From Incurvaria masculella (Eukaryota > Arthropoda > Insecta > Lepidoptera > Incurvariidae), in contig OX335647.2 in NCBI GenBank assembly GCA_946894095.1, forward strand, positions 16,076,001 through 16,140,000: DNA of 64,000 nucleotides, given 5' to 3'. Position 1 is the stretch's first letter. Every line of letters begins with the position of its first letter. Below are positions 33,301-45,300 of the stretch, piece by piece. The notes under the pieces were generated by a model, which saw nothing but the letters and a program-made list of their open reading frames with translations, was not told where the DNA came from and searched no databases. Made by a program: the position numbers and the translations under genes.

Positions 33301-36300
33301 CCTGGCCCAAACCTGCATATGCGATATAATAACTGTTTACTTGGAATGAAAGATAATTTCATTGCGTTGCCTAGGTAAAAAAACCATAAGAATAACTCAT
33401 TGTTTTAATATTTTTTCGGAGGCTTAAGTATACTGATCGTAATTACCGACACATTTCCGAGTGATCGTAGTTATAGGCATTTGCGTTATATAGGGTTTGG
33501 CACGTACCGACTAAGTAGATTCGTCCCCTGAGAAAGGCGATGGCATGATGGTGGCGCGGTACGGGCAGGCCGCCCACGTAGTCCCACACGTTAGCCACCG
33601 GGTCGAACCTGCAATTCACATCATAGTCTCATTGTTTGTGGGAGACAAGGTGGACAAGGGCAGTTTGGGATGCGGAAAATTATTATATTACATGTTATTA
33701 GTTACACATAGCAAGATCAAATACATTAATTTTCCAAGGATAACTTTTGTAGTTATCTGAGTAAAAAAGTAATTTTGATTCTAACACTTTTAGTTAATCA
33801 AATATTTATTTTGAAAGTTTAAGTTGTCTCATGTTACGAGACATTTGCATCTTTTCGCTATTCGCAGCTGCGGCTGCGTTGGTCAAATCGCACTGGCATG
33901 GCGCGCCACTTCCCAGAATACGAGTACTATTTTCTAGTTATCAGAGTGGTCAGTCTGAGTTCTCACCTAAATTGGCGTTTACGGCAAACCGATCGACTGG
34001 CGTTTTCTCCAAACTCCATACAAGTTTTTACTAGATATTCTGTGGTTTTACTTCTTCAAGCTGTCAAAGTCAAACGCGGCTTTGCGATTTGTATGAAAAC
34101 GCGGAGTGGACGTAAACGGCAACGTCGACGTATTTACGGCAACGTTGAGTAAGCTGTCAAATCAAGCTCGGACTCGCAAACGTTAGTTCGCTTAACGCCC
34201 GCTGCGCGCGCTCTTCAATTTTTCCATACATTTGAAAACGCCAGTCGATCGGTTTGCCGTAACGCCAATTTAGGTGACAACTTAGACTACCGGCTCAGTA
34301 AGTAGTATCAGTAGCCGCCGAGAAGCGAGCAATTGACCTGTGTATATCGCGGCCGGTGTTGCTGCCTTGACCGTAGGTGGTGTGTGGATCGACGCCTCCG
34401 AATACAAGGACCGTCTCGCGCTCCCAGTTGAACAGCGAGCCCTCGGCTAAGTAGTTTTTGTTGGGAGGACCCAGGATCGATTGTGACAGCTTGTTTCTGA
34501 GAAGATGAGACACCGCATTTTAGACATGTGACGTAATGATAAATATTGTTTTTAGTAGACTTTTTGCCTGTGTTTAAAATGATGTCCATGATTTTTTAAA
34601 TAATAAAATTCAAGTGAAATTTAAGTAATATTTCAACAGCAGAACCTAAATAAAACAGAAATAACTGGTTTAATCTCGATAGAGTTTTGTAAATTACGGG
34701 TTAGGAACTCAATGGTTTGGACCTGCAACTATAATTTTGTACCTATGCTACTTAAGGAAGCCTTAGAAACATGGCGCCTCAGAAAATAAAACAAACCTTC
34801 TGTTCTGGGAATGGAATATAATTCCCATGAGGTGTATTGAGCTTATATCGCATTAAGAGTGGTATTACCCATACATGTCCAGCTAGAGCTGAGAGCTTAA
34901 GATATAAAAGAAGTTACGTTTAGTTTGTGAACAATTTCTATCAATACATTTTCCGTTATGGCTATTGTCTTTAGGACTTTGGTGTGATGGGCTTCATTAC
35001 ACTATATTGACACTTTACACCGGGTTACGCTACTAGGACTAACTGAAACGCACATGTTGGCTTTGGCGAGGACATCCTTGGACTCGTTGTAAATGGATAT
35101 CTGCTCGGCGTTGACGTGTCGATCTCGCGATTCTTTCGCGTGTCCTACGACTGCCGTCGCCTCCACAGCCGCGTCGCTGATGCCCGCGCGCCTCCCCGCC
35201 GCAGTGGGCGCACGCACCCGGCTGTCACCGAAACAGAAACATTTTAGTGGACAATTCTGGAATTGGTCAAATGAAGACAGTTGAAGTATGGGAAAATGTA
35301 AGAAGTGCACAGTAATATGGTTTGTAAGTTCCAGATATTTGTCAAAAGTCATTTTTTTTTCATCATATTGATGTCTTTATCATAAAGTCGATTATAAACT
35401 TGTTAATCAACCCACCATCGTCAGGATAATTGTAAGCTACCAGTTGAACAGCGAGCCCTCGGGTAAGTAGTTCTTGTTGGGAGGACCCCAGGATCGATTG
35501 TGAAAGCACATCCATATCAAGTTCTATAAAAATAGGTGTATAGCTGGAAGAACTGGAATGGGGGTAGGCAGATAGGAGTGCAGTATTAGGACCTGGAGCT
35601 GGATAGGGCTGCAGTAGCAGTGGCGAGGTAGGTGGCAGCCACACTAGGCCGCCGATAGTATTTTTCTCCCCCCTGAAATAAAAAGCAATAATGTCAGAGT
35701 AAGTACAGAGGTAATAGAATTTAGACAAGGGCAGACTCATTAATGGCCAAGTGAATGAGACGACATCAATGAAAAATCAAGGTCAACGTATGACTAATAA
35801 CGTCACTTTTTATGGACATCATGGAAGCAGGATAAGTCAATTGTATACGGCTTACTAAAAGGGACGTGTTCAAACATTGATGAAAGCGTGTGTCCTGCAA
35901 TCGGGACTAGTCTATACGACGTAGGAAAAAGGTAGTAGTTCGAATTTACGTGTAATTACGCGTAAGCAAAATGCTAAAAGTGAAATGCCTTGAAAAGCAT
36001 CCATAGCAACCATAGTCTAAAGTGTCAGTTGCCTCCTGGGTGAAATGAAACGGCCATATTGGAGGAAGGATCGACCCCTATAAATAAAGATATAAATACC
36101 CTTCGTGGTTAATTAATATGGAATACCACGTCTGATGTCGCTGCCATGGTGGTGTCGGAACTTGCATCGCTATCGTTTAACATCTGATTTATTTCTCTCA
36201 AACCCTCCCTCTCTGCAGGCTGGTACAAGGGCGTGCTGCGTCGCACAGACATCACATCCGATTCCTGTGGAAAATCATTTTTGCAAGGATCTACCGTAAA

Positions 36301-39300
36301 ATGGATTGTACTAAAATTTCGATATGAATTCCCAAAATAAAGGGACGTGATCTTTGAATTCGTTATTTTTTTATTGAATTTTAGGTGTACGTGCAAAACG
36401 TTACAAATGCCATGAATGCTTAAAATTTCAATCCATGCTGATGAATATAACAAGAGGTCCTAAAAGGGCCCTCAACAAGATAGTTATTATGGTATGTGAG
36501 ACAAAAGAAAATAACAACAGACAAATAGAAAATATTCTGTGAAGTTCCTGTACTCGTAGATCTACTCAGAAAAATAATATAGCTGATCATTTATGTATAG
36601 CACATAATATGCAATGATATGTAAATAATGTTAAAATAGATAAACAAAAGGATAAACTGAAAGCACACATACAACACCCTCATTCTCGCATAGATACATT
36701 CTCTCTCACCCTCGAACACACTATCACATACACCCTCACCCTCTCACACCAACTTAGTTTTACTTACATACTGTAATACCAAATGTGTAATATTGTACAA
36801 TACATTTACTGCCACTTTTTCCCTTTATTACTTCTTACGCATGTTTTCTGTCAATCTACAAAATTGCTTTCATGTTAATATAGGAAATCTCTACTTGGCT
36901 TTCGTTTAAGGTAATTTTATTTTCAATACTTTTATTTTAAGTATTAGCTGTTTATTTACTAAATAAAAATAAAATAAAATGTATTTTATGAAGAAAACCT
37001 GTGTATCTGTGAGGCTTGACTGCTGCAACTGGATCTGTTGCTGCTGCAAGAGGACTAGATGCTGCTTCTGCTGTTCAATCTGTCGTACCAGCTCTTTCTG
37101 CTCCTGCGTCACATCACCCGCTTCGTCTATCAATAATTCTCTAACTTAGCTGGAATTCTCAAAGATTGTATATCTTTTTGGTGCATTTTCCCGGCAGAAG
37201 ACATAGCCCGTGGACTATCCTAATATATATTCGAATACTGTACCGAACGCTAAGCGAAAACGAAGTAATAGCATCGGCGGGTGAAGCGACGCGGTGGATC
37301 GCGGGCGGAGGGCGCATTTTACCGGGCTGTGATTGTGATCACAGCCCGGTAAAACCCGAGTGTGATTGGTTGGATAATTGATTGGTTCATGGAATGGTCA
37401 AACTCTCACTAGCATGCTCCATTATTTCATCAAACATATACGTGCGAATGCACGAATGGTGAGTAATATCTCATCTAGTTACAAATGGTATACTGAGCTA
37501 ATATAATGACTGTAGGTGCTGTATTTTTTATAAAAACCGGCCAAGTGCGAGTCGGACTAACACACGAAGGGTTTCGTACCATCGTACAAAATGTAACACT
37601 AAAAATCACGTTTTTTGTATGTGGCCCTATTGCCTGGGGGCCTATACATATTGTTGTTATAGCGGCAAAATAAATACACCCTCTGTGAAAATTTCAGCTG
37701 CCTACCTATTACGGTTCATGATATACAGCCCTGTGACAGACGGACGGACGGACGGACGGACGGACAGCGGAGGCTTCGTCATGAAAGTGAGATACGAACA
37801 TTGCGGACGACGTGATTGGTCGAGTGAGCCTGATGGCTGCGGCGCGGGACGTCCGGGGGCGAATATCGCCCGTGCGGCGAGGACTGCTGCGCCGGCCCTG
37901 GCGAAGTCTTCAGCACTGAGGGTGTAGCGCGCTCGGCGTCTGAAGGGCCGGCGCGGGAAATGTACGAGTCTTGCGCCTGGATGTAGTGAATTGTTTTTTA
38001 TCCCGCACATTCCCAGTTATTTAATACAAAAGCGGTCAAGGAAAACATCGTGAGTAAACTAACTTCTGCAGTGCTGCATCCTCTGTTGTTATATGACATA
38101 CTACTTTCGCTACTCGTTCTGTGTGTGAATCCAGGTCAAAATTTAAGTCATCTATATTTTTTTGTATTTGCACACTGAAAGGACAAATCAGTGAATCTAG
38201 CTGTAATTCCAAAAGTATCAACCGTCTTGCAACTTTAAAATAGAGCCAACTAAGTAAATTGGTTACTCTAACTGAATGAAAAACAGTCACATTACATTAA
38301 AATGTACTGTATCGTTGATTGTTTTTTTAACTGTGTGCCATAACTCTTTGCTCTTACTGTTTACCTAACTGTGTGAAAACGGTTTCTAGTTTTAGTATTT
38401 TTTCCGTTCTGACTTACATCCTCTATTCCTGGTATACATCATCTATTTTCCTATATTCCTGATACAGGTCCTGTAAAATATGTTAAAATGACTGTCCTCT
38501 TGAAACTGTACAGTTGCACGCCTGATTTGTAGTCAGCCGCAATGTTTATTCAGATAACCGTCTAAAAATCATCTGATTTGTCACAAGTGTTATTTTCACC
38601 AAGCGGTACTGTTGAATTGGTTAAAATAACTGTTTTAGCCATGCCGCGCGTCGCACGTGTAGGTGAATTAACCTTGTACGGGCGTCCTTTTTCTTTCTGG
38701 TTTTTTTTGGAGTGGATATGAGTATGAGTGGGTAATCAAAGATTTTTTTTAATGTGATCTATCATGTGACCACTCGAAGTAAACGTCCCGACCTGATCTA
38801 CTTGCCTGTTATGTCAAAATTAGTTTTCGTTATATCTTGGGAAACACTGGTCATAGACCTATCATGCGACCACTCAATGTAATCGTCCCGACCTGATCTA
38901 CCTGCCTGTTATGTCAAAATTAGTTTTCGTTATTTCTTGGGAAACACTGGTCATAGACCTATCATGGGACCACTCAATGTAATCGTCCCGACCTGATCTA
39001 CTTGCCTGTCATGTCAAAATTTGTTTTCGTTATATCTTGGGAAACACTGGTCGTAGACCCATCATGCGACCACTCAAAGTAAACGTCCCGACCTGATCTA
39101 CCTGCCTGTAATGTCAAAATTTGTTTTCGTTATATCTTGGGAAACACTGATCGTAGACCCATCATGCGACCACTCAAATTAAACGTCCCGACCTGATCTA
39201 CCTGCCTGTCATGTCAAAATTTGTTTTCGTTATATCTTGGGAAACACTGGTCGTAGACCCACCATGCGACCACTCAAAGTAAACGTCCCCACCTGATCTA

Positions 39301-42300
39301 CCCGCCCGTCATATCAAAATTTGTTTTCGTTATATCTTGGGAAACACTGGTCTTAGATACATCATGCGACCACTCAAAGTAAACGTCCCGACCTGATCTA
39401 CCTGCCTGTCATGTCAAAATTTGTTTTCGTTATATCTTGGGAAACACTGGTCGTAGACCCACCATGCGACCACTCAAAGTAAACGTCCCGACCTGATCTA
39501 CCCGCCCGTCATGTCAAAATTTGTTTTCGTTATATCTTGGGAAACACTGGTCGTAGACCCATCATGCGACCACTCAAAGTAAACGTCCCGACCTGATCCA
39601 TCTGCCTGTCATGTGTTTCCCAAGATATAACGAAAACAAATTTTGACATTCCAGATAGTTAGATCAGGTCGGGGCGTTTACTTTGAGTGGTCGCATGATG
39701 GGTCTACGATCAGTGTTTCCCAAGATACAACGAGAACAAATTTTGACATGAGAGGCAGGTAGATCAGGTCGGGACGTTTACTTTGAGTGGTCGCATGATG
39801 GGTCTACGATCAGTGTTTCCCAAGATAGAACGAGAACAAATTTTGACATGACAGGCAGGTAGATCAGATCGGGACGTTTACTTTGAGTGGTCGCATGATG
39901 GGTCCACGATCAGTGTTTCACAAGATACAACGAGAACAAATTTTGACATGACAGGCAGGTAGATCAGGTCAGGACGTTTACTTTGAGTGGTCGCATGATG
40001 GGTCTACGATCAGTGTTTCACAAGATACAACGAGAACAAATTTTGACATGACAGGCAGGTAGATCAGGTCCGGACGTTTACTTTGAGTGGTCGCATGATG
40101 GGTCTACGATCAGTGTTTCACAAGATACAACGAGAACAAATTTTGACATGACAGGCAGGTAGATCAGGTCCGGACGTTTACTTTGAGTGGTCGCATGATG
40201 GGTCTACGATCAGTGTTTCACAAGATACAACGAGAACAAATTTTGCCATGACAGGCAGGTAGATCAGGTCGGGACGTTTACTTTGAGTGGTCGCATGATG
40301 GGTCTACGACCAGTGTTTCCCAAGATATAACGAAAACAAATTTTGAGTTTGACTCAAAAAATTGAGTAAATACAGGCCAAGCAACGGGGGTTTCTAACTT
40401 GACGCTCAGACCGCCAACATTTCATTTTACCGACTTTTAATATCCAATCATTTTGTACTCATTTTGTACTGATTAGTACACCGAATGAATTATTTAGTAC
40501 GGCTTTGACTTCGAAATAATAGACAAATGAATGGGGGTTTCTAACTTGACGTTTTTCCATTTAAACATTTATAACTTTTGAAAATGATATTCTAAAAGGC
40601 CATGCTTTGAAACGTTTAGTACACCAAAAAGTACGTTTAGTACGCATTCGTATCCATAACTACAGGACGTTGAATATGGCCAACCGATAGATCAGTTTGC
40701 TAAGGTAAATTGGGGGTGTCTAGTCCATACCTAGCTCTACTTACAATACAAAAATGTATTATGACGAACATATTATATTTTCAAAAGAACAGCAAAAAAG
40801 TGATTTATTACACCTTTAGATAAGCTAGAAAAAAATTACAAAGCCCAGCGATGATTATGAAGCACTCGCCCCAATTGCCGTGTGGTGTCTAGTACACATT
40901 ACTCTCTAGTTGGAAATAAAAAATTGATTCTGATCACAATATATATCATTTCAAAAGTACAGCAAAAAAAAAATTTATTACACCTTTAGATAAGCTAGAA
41001 AAAAATACAAAGCCCAGCGATGATTATTACGCACTCGCACCAATTGCCTTGTGGTGACTAGTACACACCACTCTCTAGTTGGAAATAAAAAATGGATTCT
41101 GATCACCATATATATCATCTCAAAAGTACAGCAAAAAAATAATTTATTACAACTTTAGATAAGCTAGAAAAAAAATACAAAGCCCAGCGATTATTATGAC
41201 GGACTCGCCCCGATTGCCTTGGCGTGAGTAGTACACACCACTCTCTAGTTGGAAATAAAAAATGGATTCTGATCACCATATATATCATCTCAAAAGTACA
41301 ACAAAAAAGGAATTTATTACACAATTTATAGAAGCTAGAAAAAATCAACCAAATCTTGTAACGATTATAAAAGCGCTCGCGCCAATTGGCGTATGGTGTC
41401 TAGTACATATTACTCTCTAGTTGGAAAAAAAATTGATTATTATCAACAAACAGATTGTTTGGTAATTTGATACATTCCTTATTCACAAGGAGGGTCATAA
41501 ATGACAGTTTATATAAAAAAGCATAACAAAAAAAAGTATTACACAAGCCATACTAATTATGAAAAGTTTCCAGAAAAGATACAAATGTTGTCCACTTTAC
41601 ACAAGTTCCATACAAGCAAAAAAATAATTTATTACAACTTTAGATAAGCTAGAAAAAAAATACAAAGCCCAGCGATGTTTATTACGCACTCGCACCAATT
41701 GCCTTGTGTTGACTAGTACACACCACTCTCTAGTTGGAAATAAAAAATGGATTCTGATCACCATATATATCATCTCAAAAGTACAGCAAAAAAATTATTT
41801 ATTACAAATTTAGATAAGCTAGAAAAAAAATACAAAGCCCAGCGATTATTATGACGGACTCGCCCCGATTGCCTTGTCGTGAGTAGTATACACCACTCTC
41901 TAGTTGGAAATAAAAAATGGATTCTGATCACCATATATATCATCTCAAAAATACAGTAAAAAAGTGATTGATTACACCCTTAGATTACCTAGAAAAAGAT
42001 ACAATATCCTGTGATGATTATTAACAGAGTCGTTACCCTATCAATTCTCCATACTACGGGCGATAATTGTTTTTACATGCTCTTAATGTTTTAATAGTTT
42101 TTTTAATTTTAGAATCTTACTTTCAATACTTTTTTTTGTTATGCTTTTTTATATAAACTGTCATTTATGACCCTCCTTGTGAATAAGGAATGTATCAAAT
42201 TACCAAACAATCTGTTTGTTGATAATAATCATTTTTTTTTCCAACTAGAGAGTAGTATGTACTAGACACCATACGCCAATTGGCGCGAGCGCTTTTATAA

Positions 42301-45300
42301 TCGTTACAAGATTTGGTTGATTTTTCCTAGCTTCTATAAACGTGTAATAAATTCCTTTTTTGTTGTATTTTTGAGATGATATATATGGTGATCAGAATCC
42401 ATTTTTTATTTCCAACTAGAGAGTGGTGTGTACTACTCACGCCAAGGCAATCGGGGCGAGTCCGTCATAATAATCGCTGGGCTTTGTATTTTTTTTTCTA
42501 GCTTATCTAAAGTTGTAATAAATTATTTTTTTGCTGTACTTTTGAGATGATATATATGGTGATCAGAATCCATTTTTTATTTCCAACTAGAGAGTGGTGT
42601 GTACTAGTCACCACAAGGCAATTGGTGCGAGTGCGTAATAATCATCGCTGGGCTTTGTATTTTTTTCTAGCTTATCTAAAGGTGTAATAAATTTTTTTTT
42701 TGCTGTACTTTTGAGATGATATATATTGTGATCAGAATCCATTTTTTATTTCCAACTAGAGAGTAATGTGTACTAGACACCACACGGCAATTGGGGCGAG
42801 TGCTTCATAATCATCGCTGGGCTTTGTAATTTTTTTCTAGCTTATCTAAAGGTGTAATAAATCACTTTTTTGCTGTACTTTTGAAAATATATATATGTTC
42901 GTCATAATACATTTTTGTATTGTAAGTAGAGCTAGGTATGTACTAGACACCCCCAATTTACCTTAGCAAACTGATCTATCGGTTGGCAATATTCAACGTC
43001 CTGTAGTTATGGATACGAATGCGTACTAAACGTACTTTTTGGTGTACTAAACGTTTCAAAGCATGGCCTTTTAGAATATCATTTTCAAAAGTTATAAATG
43101 TTTAAATGGAAAAACGTCAAGTTAGAAACCCCCATTCATTTGTCTATTATTTCGAAGTCAAAGCCGTACTAAATAATTCATTCGGTGTACTAATCAGTAC
43201 AAAATGAGTACAAAACGATTGGATATTAAAAGTAGGTAAAATGAAATGTTGGCGGTCTGAGCGTCAAGTTAGAAACCCCCGTTGCTTGGCCTGTATTTAC
43301 TCAATCTTAACCGTACAAAATAAACAATGAGGTGTACAAATCTGTACAAAATAAGTACTAAACGACTGCATTAGAAAAATACGATTTTTCGTTAGGGGGT
43401 TTCTAACTTGACGGAGCCCTAATTTTTGCTTGTATGGAAAAGATTTGTTTCAATTCTATATAAGGGCGTATCCTTACCTTTGAAATCATTGGTTTTAGCT
43501 CATATATAGATACTAACCGTAATACATTAATAGTAATAAAAAACTTTACTATAAATGACTGAATTTTAACTGTGCTAAAACAGAAAACAGTTGCTTCTAT
43601 GTAGTGTTCTTGAACACTTTAGGCGGTGTCGGTTGTGTGTTTATAAATAATATTAACATGTATAACATAGCAACGTAATTTATAAAAAAAATTGATAACT
43701 TCTAGTGTAGTGTGCTCCCAAATAAATACCGTATAGAGGCGCTGCGCGCGCATGCTAGGTCTATGGTATAGAGAGTACAGAATAAAGAAATCTTTTTTTT
43801 AGCGAACCGATTTTTCGTTTCCGCTAATAACGGTGTGGGAAAAACAAGCGCCTCGGGTTGACGAGAGACAAGCAGGCTTATTCAATTCTAGAAAAGCCGT
43901 TTTATAGCGGTTTTTAAAGCGATTTCCTTGACAAAAAGATTCCGGAGCATAGTATCTCAATTTAATCAAGGTGTTCCGTAAAAAAAATGGCAGCTTTGAA
44001 ATTCGCTTTTCTAGACTCAGGATTTCTAATTACGGAATTCCAGGAATAGGTCTGCATTTCCTCGTCACCAGTGCTGGGTATCACCTTTCTCCTGCTGTCC
44101 AAGAACTCGCTCATGGTGGGGAAGCCCTTGCTGTCGGCGAGCCCCCTGAGCGTGGCCGGCAGCGGGAAGTCTATCTTCTGGCGACGCATGTCCAGTTTGT
44201 CCGCGTCCACGCCGCGCATGCACCCTGCAACGGCGTTGCACGTGCTTCGTTGACGAACACTGCTGTTGGGTGGTTGTTTGGGAATTGAAAGATATGCAAG
44301 CACCCAAGAAATAAAGGGTGTCTCGAAATGTTATGCAAGAAACAATCTCACGCCGGAGCGGTTGGGTTCTAGATGAGTGACTGTTGGTGATGGTTGGGAT
44401 TCAACGTACATCTGTAGGTTTCTAGGTGGCAGGGTTTATCCAGCTTAGTTTAGTACCATCAAATTGTATGAACGATGGTCGAAGCGGCAATGAAAATGGT
44501 CCATGTTATCCATTCAACTCAATGTAGCCGAGCATTAAAAGAAAGGTCATGACATGTCCTAGTTCTCATGTGGTGTGGTAGGCTAATATAATTGTATTAT
44601 TTCGGTTTGGTATTAGCTATCAATATCCAGTTACATAAAAAAAAACTGCAGGTTGTAAAAACAGGTAGAGAAGGTATTACTTACTGTACTTTAACTACAT
44701 TAAAGCAGCTATTAATTAAGATAAATTACAGGTACTGTTAAATAATATCTGCTGACCAGGTGAATCCTCGTTTCGTCGCGGAGTCAGCTGCATGGCCAGC
44801 AGCTGGTAGGCCTGCTCTCGGGGCACTAGGAACTGCTCCAGATATTTCAAAAACTCTTTGTATGTGGCGTGGTTCTAAAACAAACCATCACGATAAATCA
44901 CAATGAATCGGACATTATTTAATGGAGTACTCTTCAGAGTATCAACCTTTTTATTCTTGATCATTAAAATATGATAAAAGGTACCTTCTCTTCTCCGATC
45001 CAATTTCTCTCGGCCGGCTCAGCCAGTCCCAGTGCGTCGGTCCAGTGGAAGTAGTTCTTGGAACCATTTCCGTACCAATACTTTATTATCACATATCTGA
45101 AATAATGAAATGGCTATGATGTACAAATAAACGAGTGCATCCGTAGGTAGATATAGTTTGGTACAAAATTTATATGCTTACAATGCCCCTAAACTAATCT
45201 ATATTCTGCAAGCTTGATTGCTTACAAGCTGTATTATTAATTCACTTAGCCTGGTTTTCACCAAGAACTGATTTATTTTAATCGACACTTAAAGGGCCTT

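Larger units (their letters stand above)
29763..33488. mobile_element. 3.7-kb element with perfect 27-bp inverted ends
   Basis: Perfect inverted repeats at 29763-29789 and 33462-33488 (TAACGCAAATGCCTATAA...). Near both ends are many TACGATCG-type words (29992, 30020, 32898, 32998-33020, 33071, 33433, 33462), like subterminal transposase sites. The interior holds a GGTTG/CAACC low-complexity hairpin, a short MITE and a GC-rich islet, but no transposase that I recognise. The right end is only 19 bp from the donor of the kelch exon 33508-33608. Confidence 0.65.

Noticed and set aside
38745..40350. Regular repeats that could suggest a CRISPR-like array
   Set aside because: Whole 100-bp units repeat with no unique spacers, orientation inverts, and the host is an animal.
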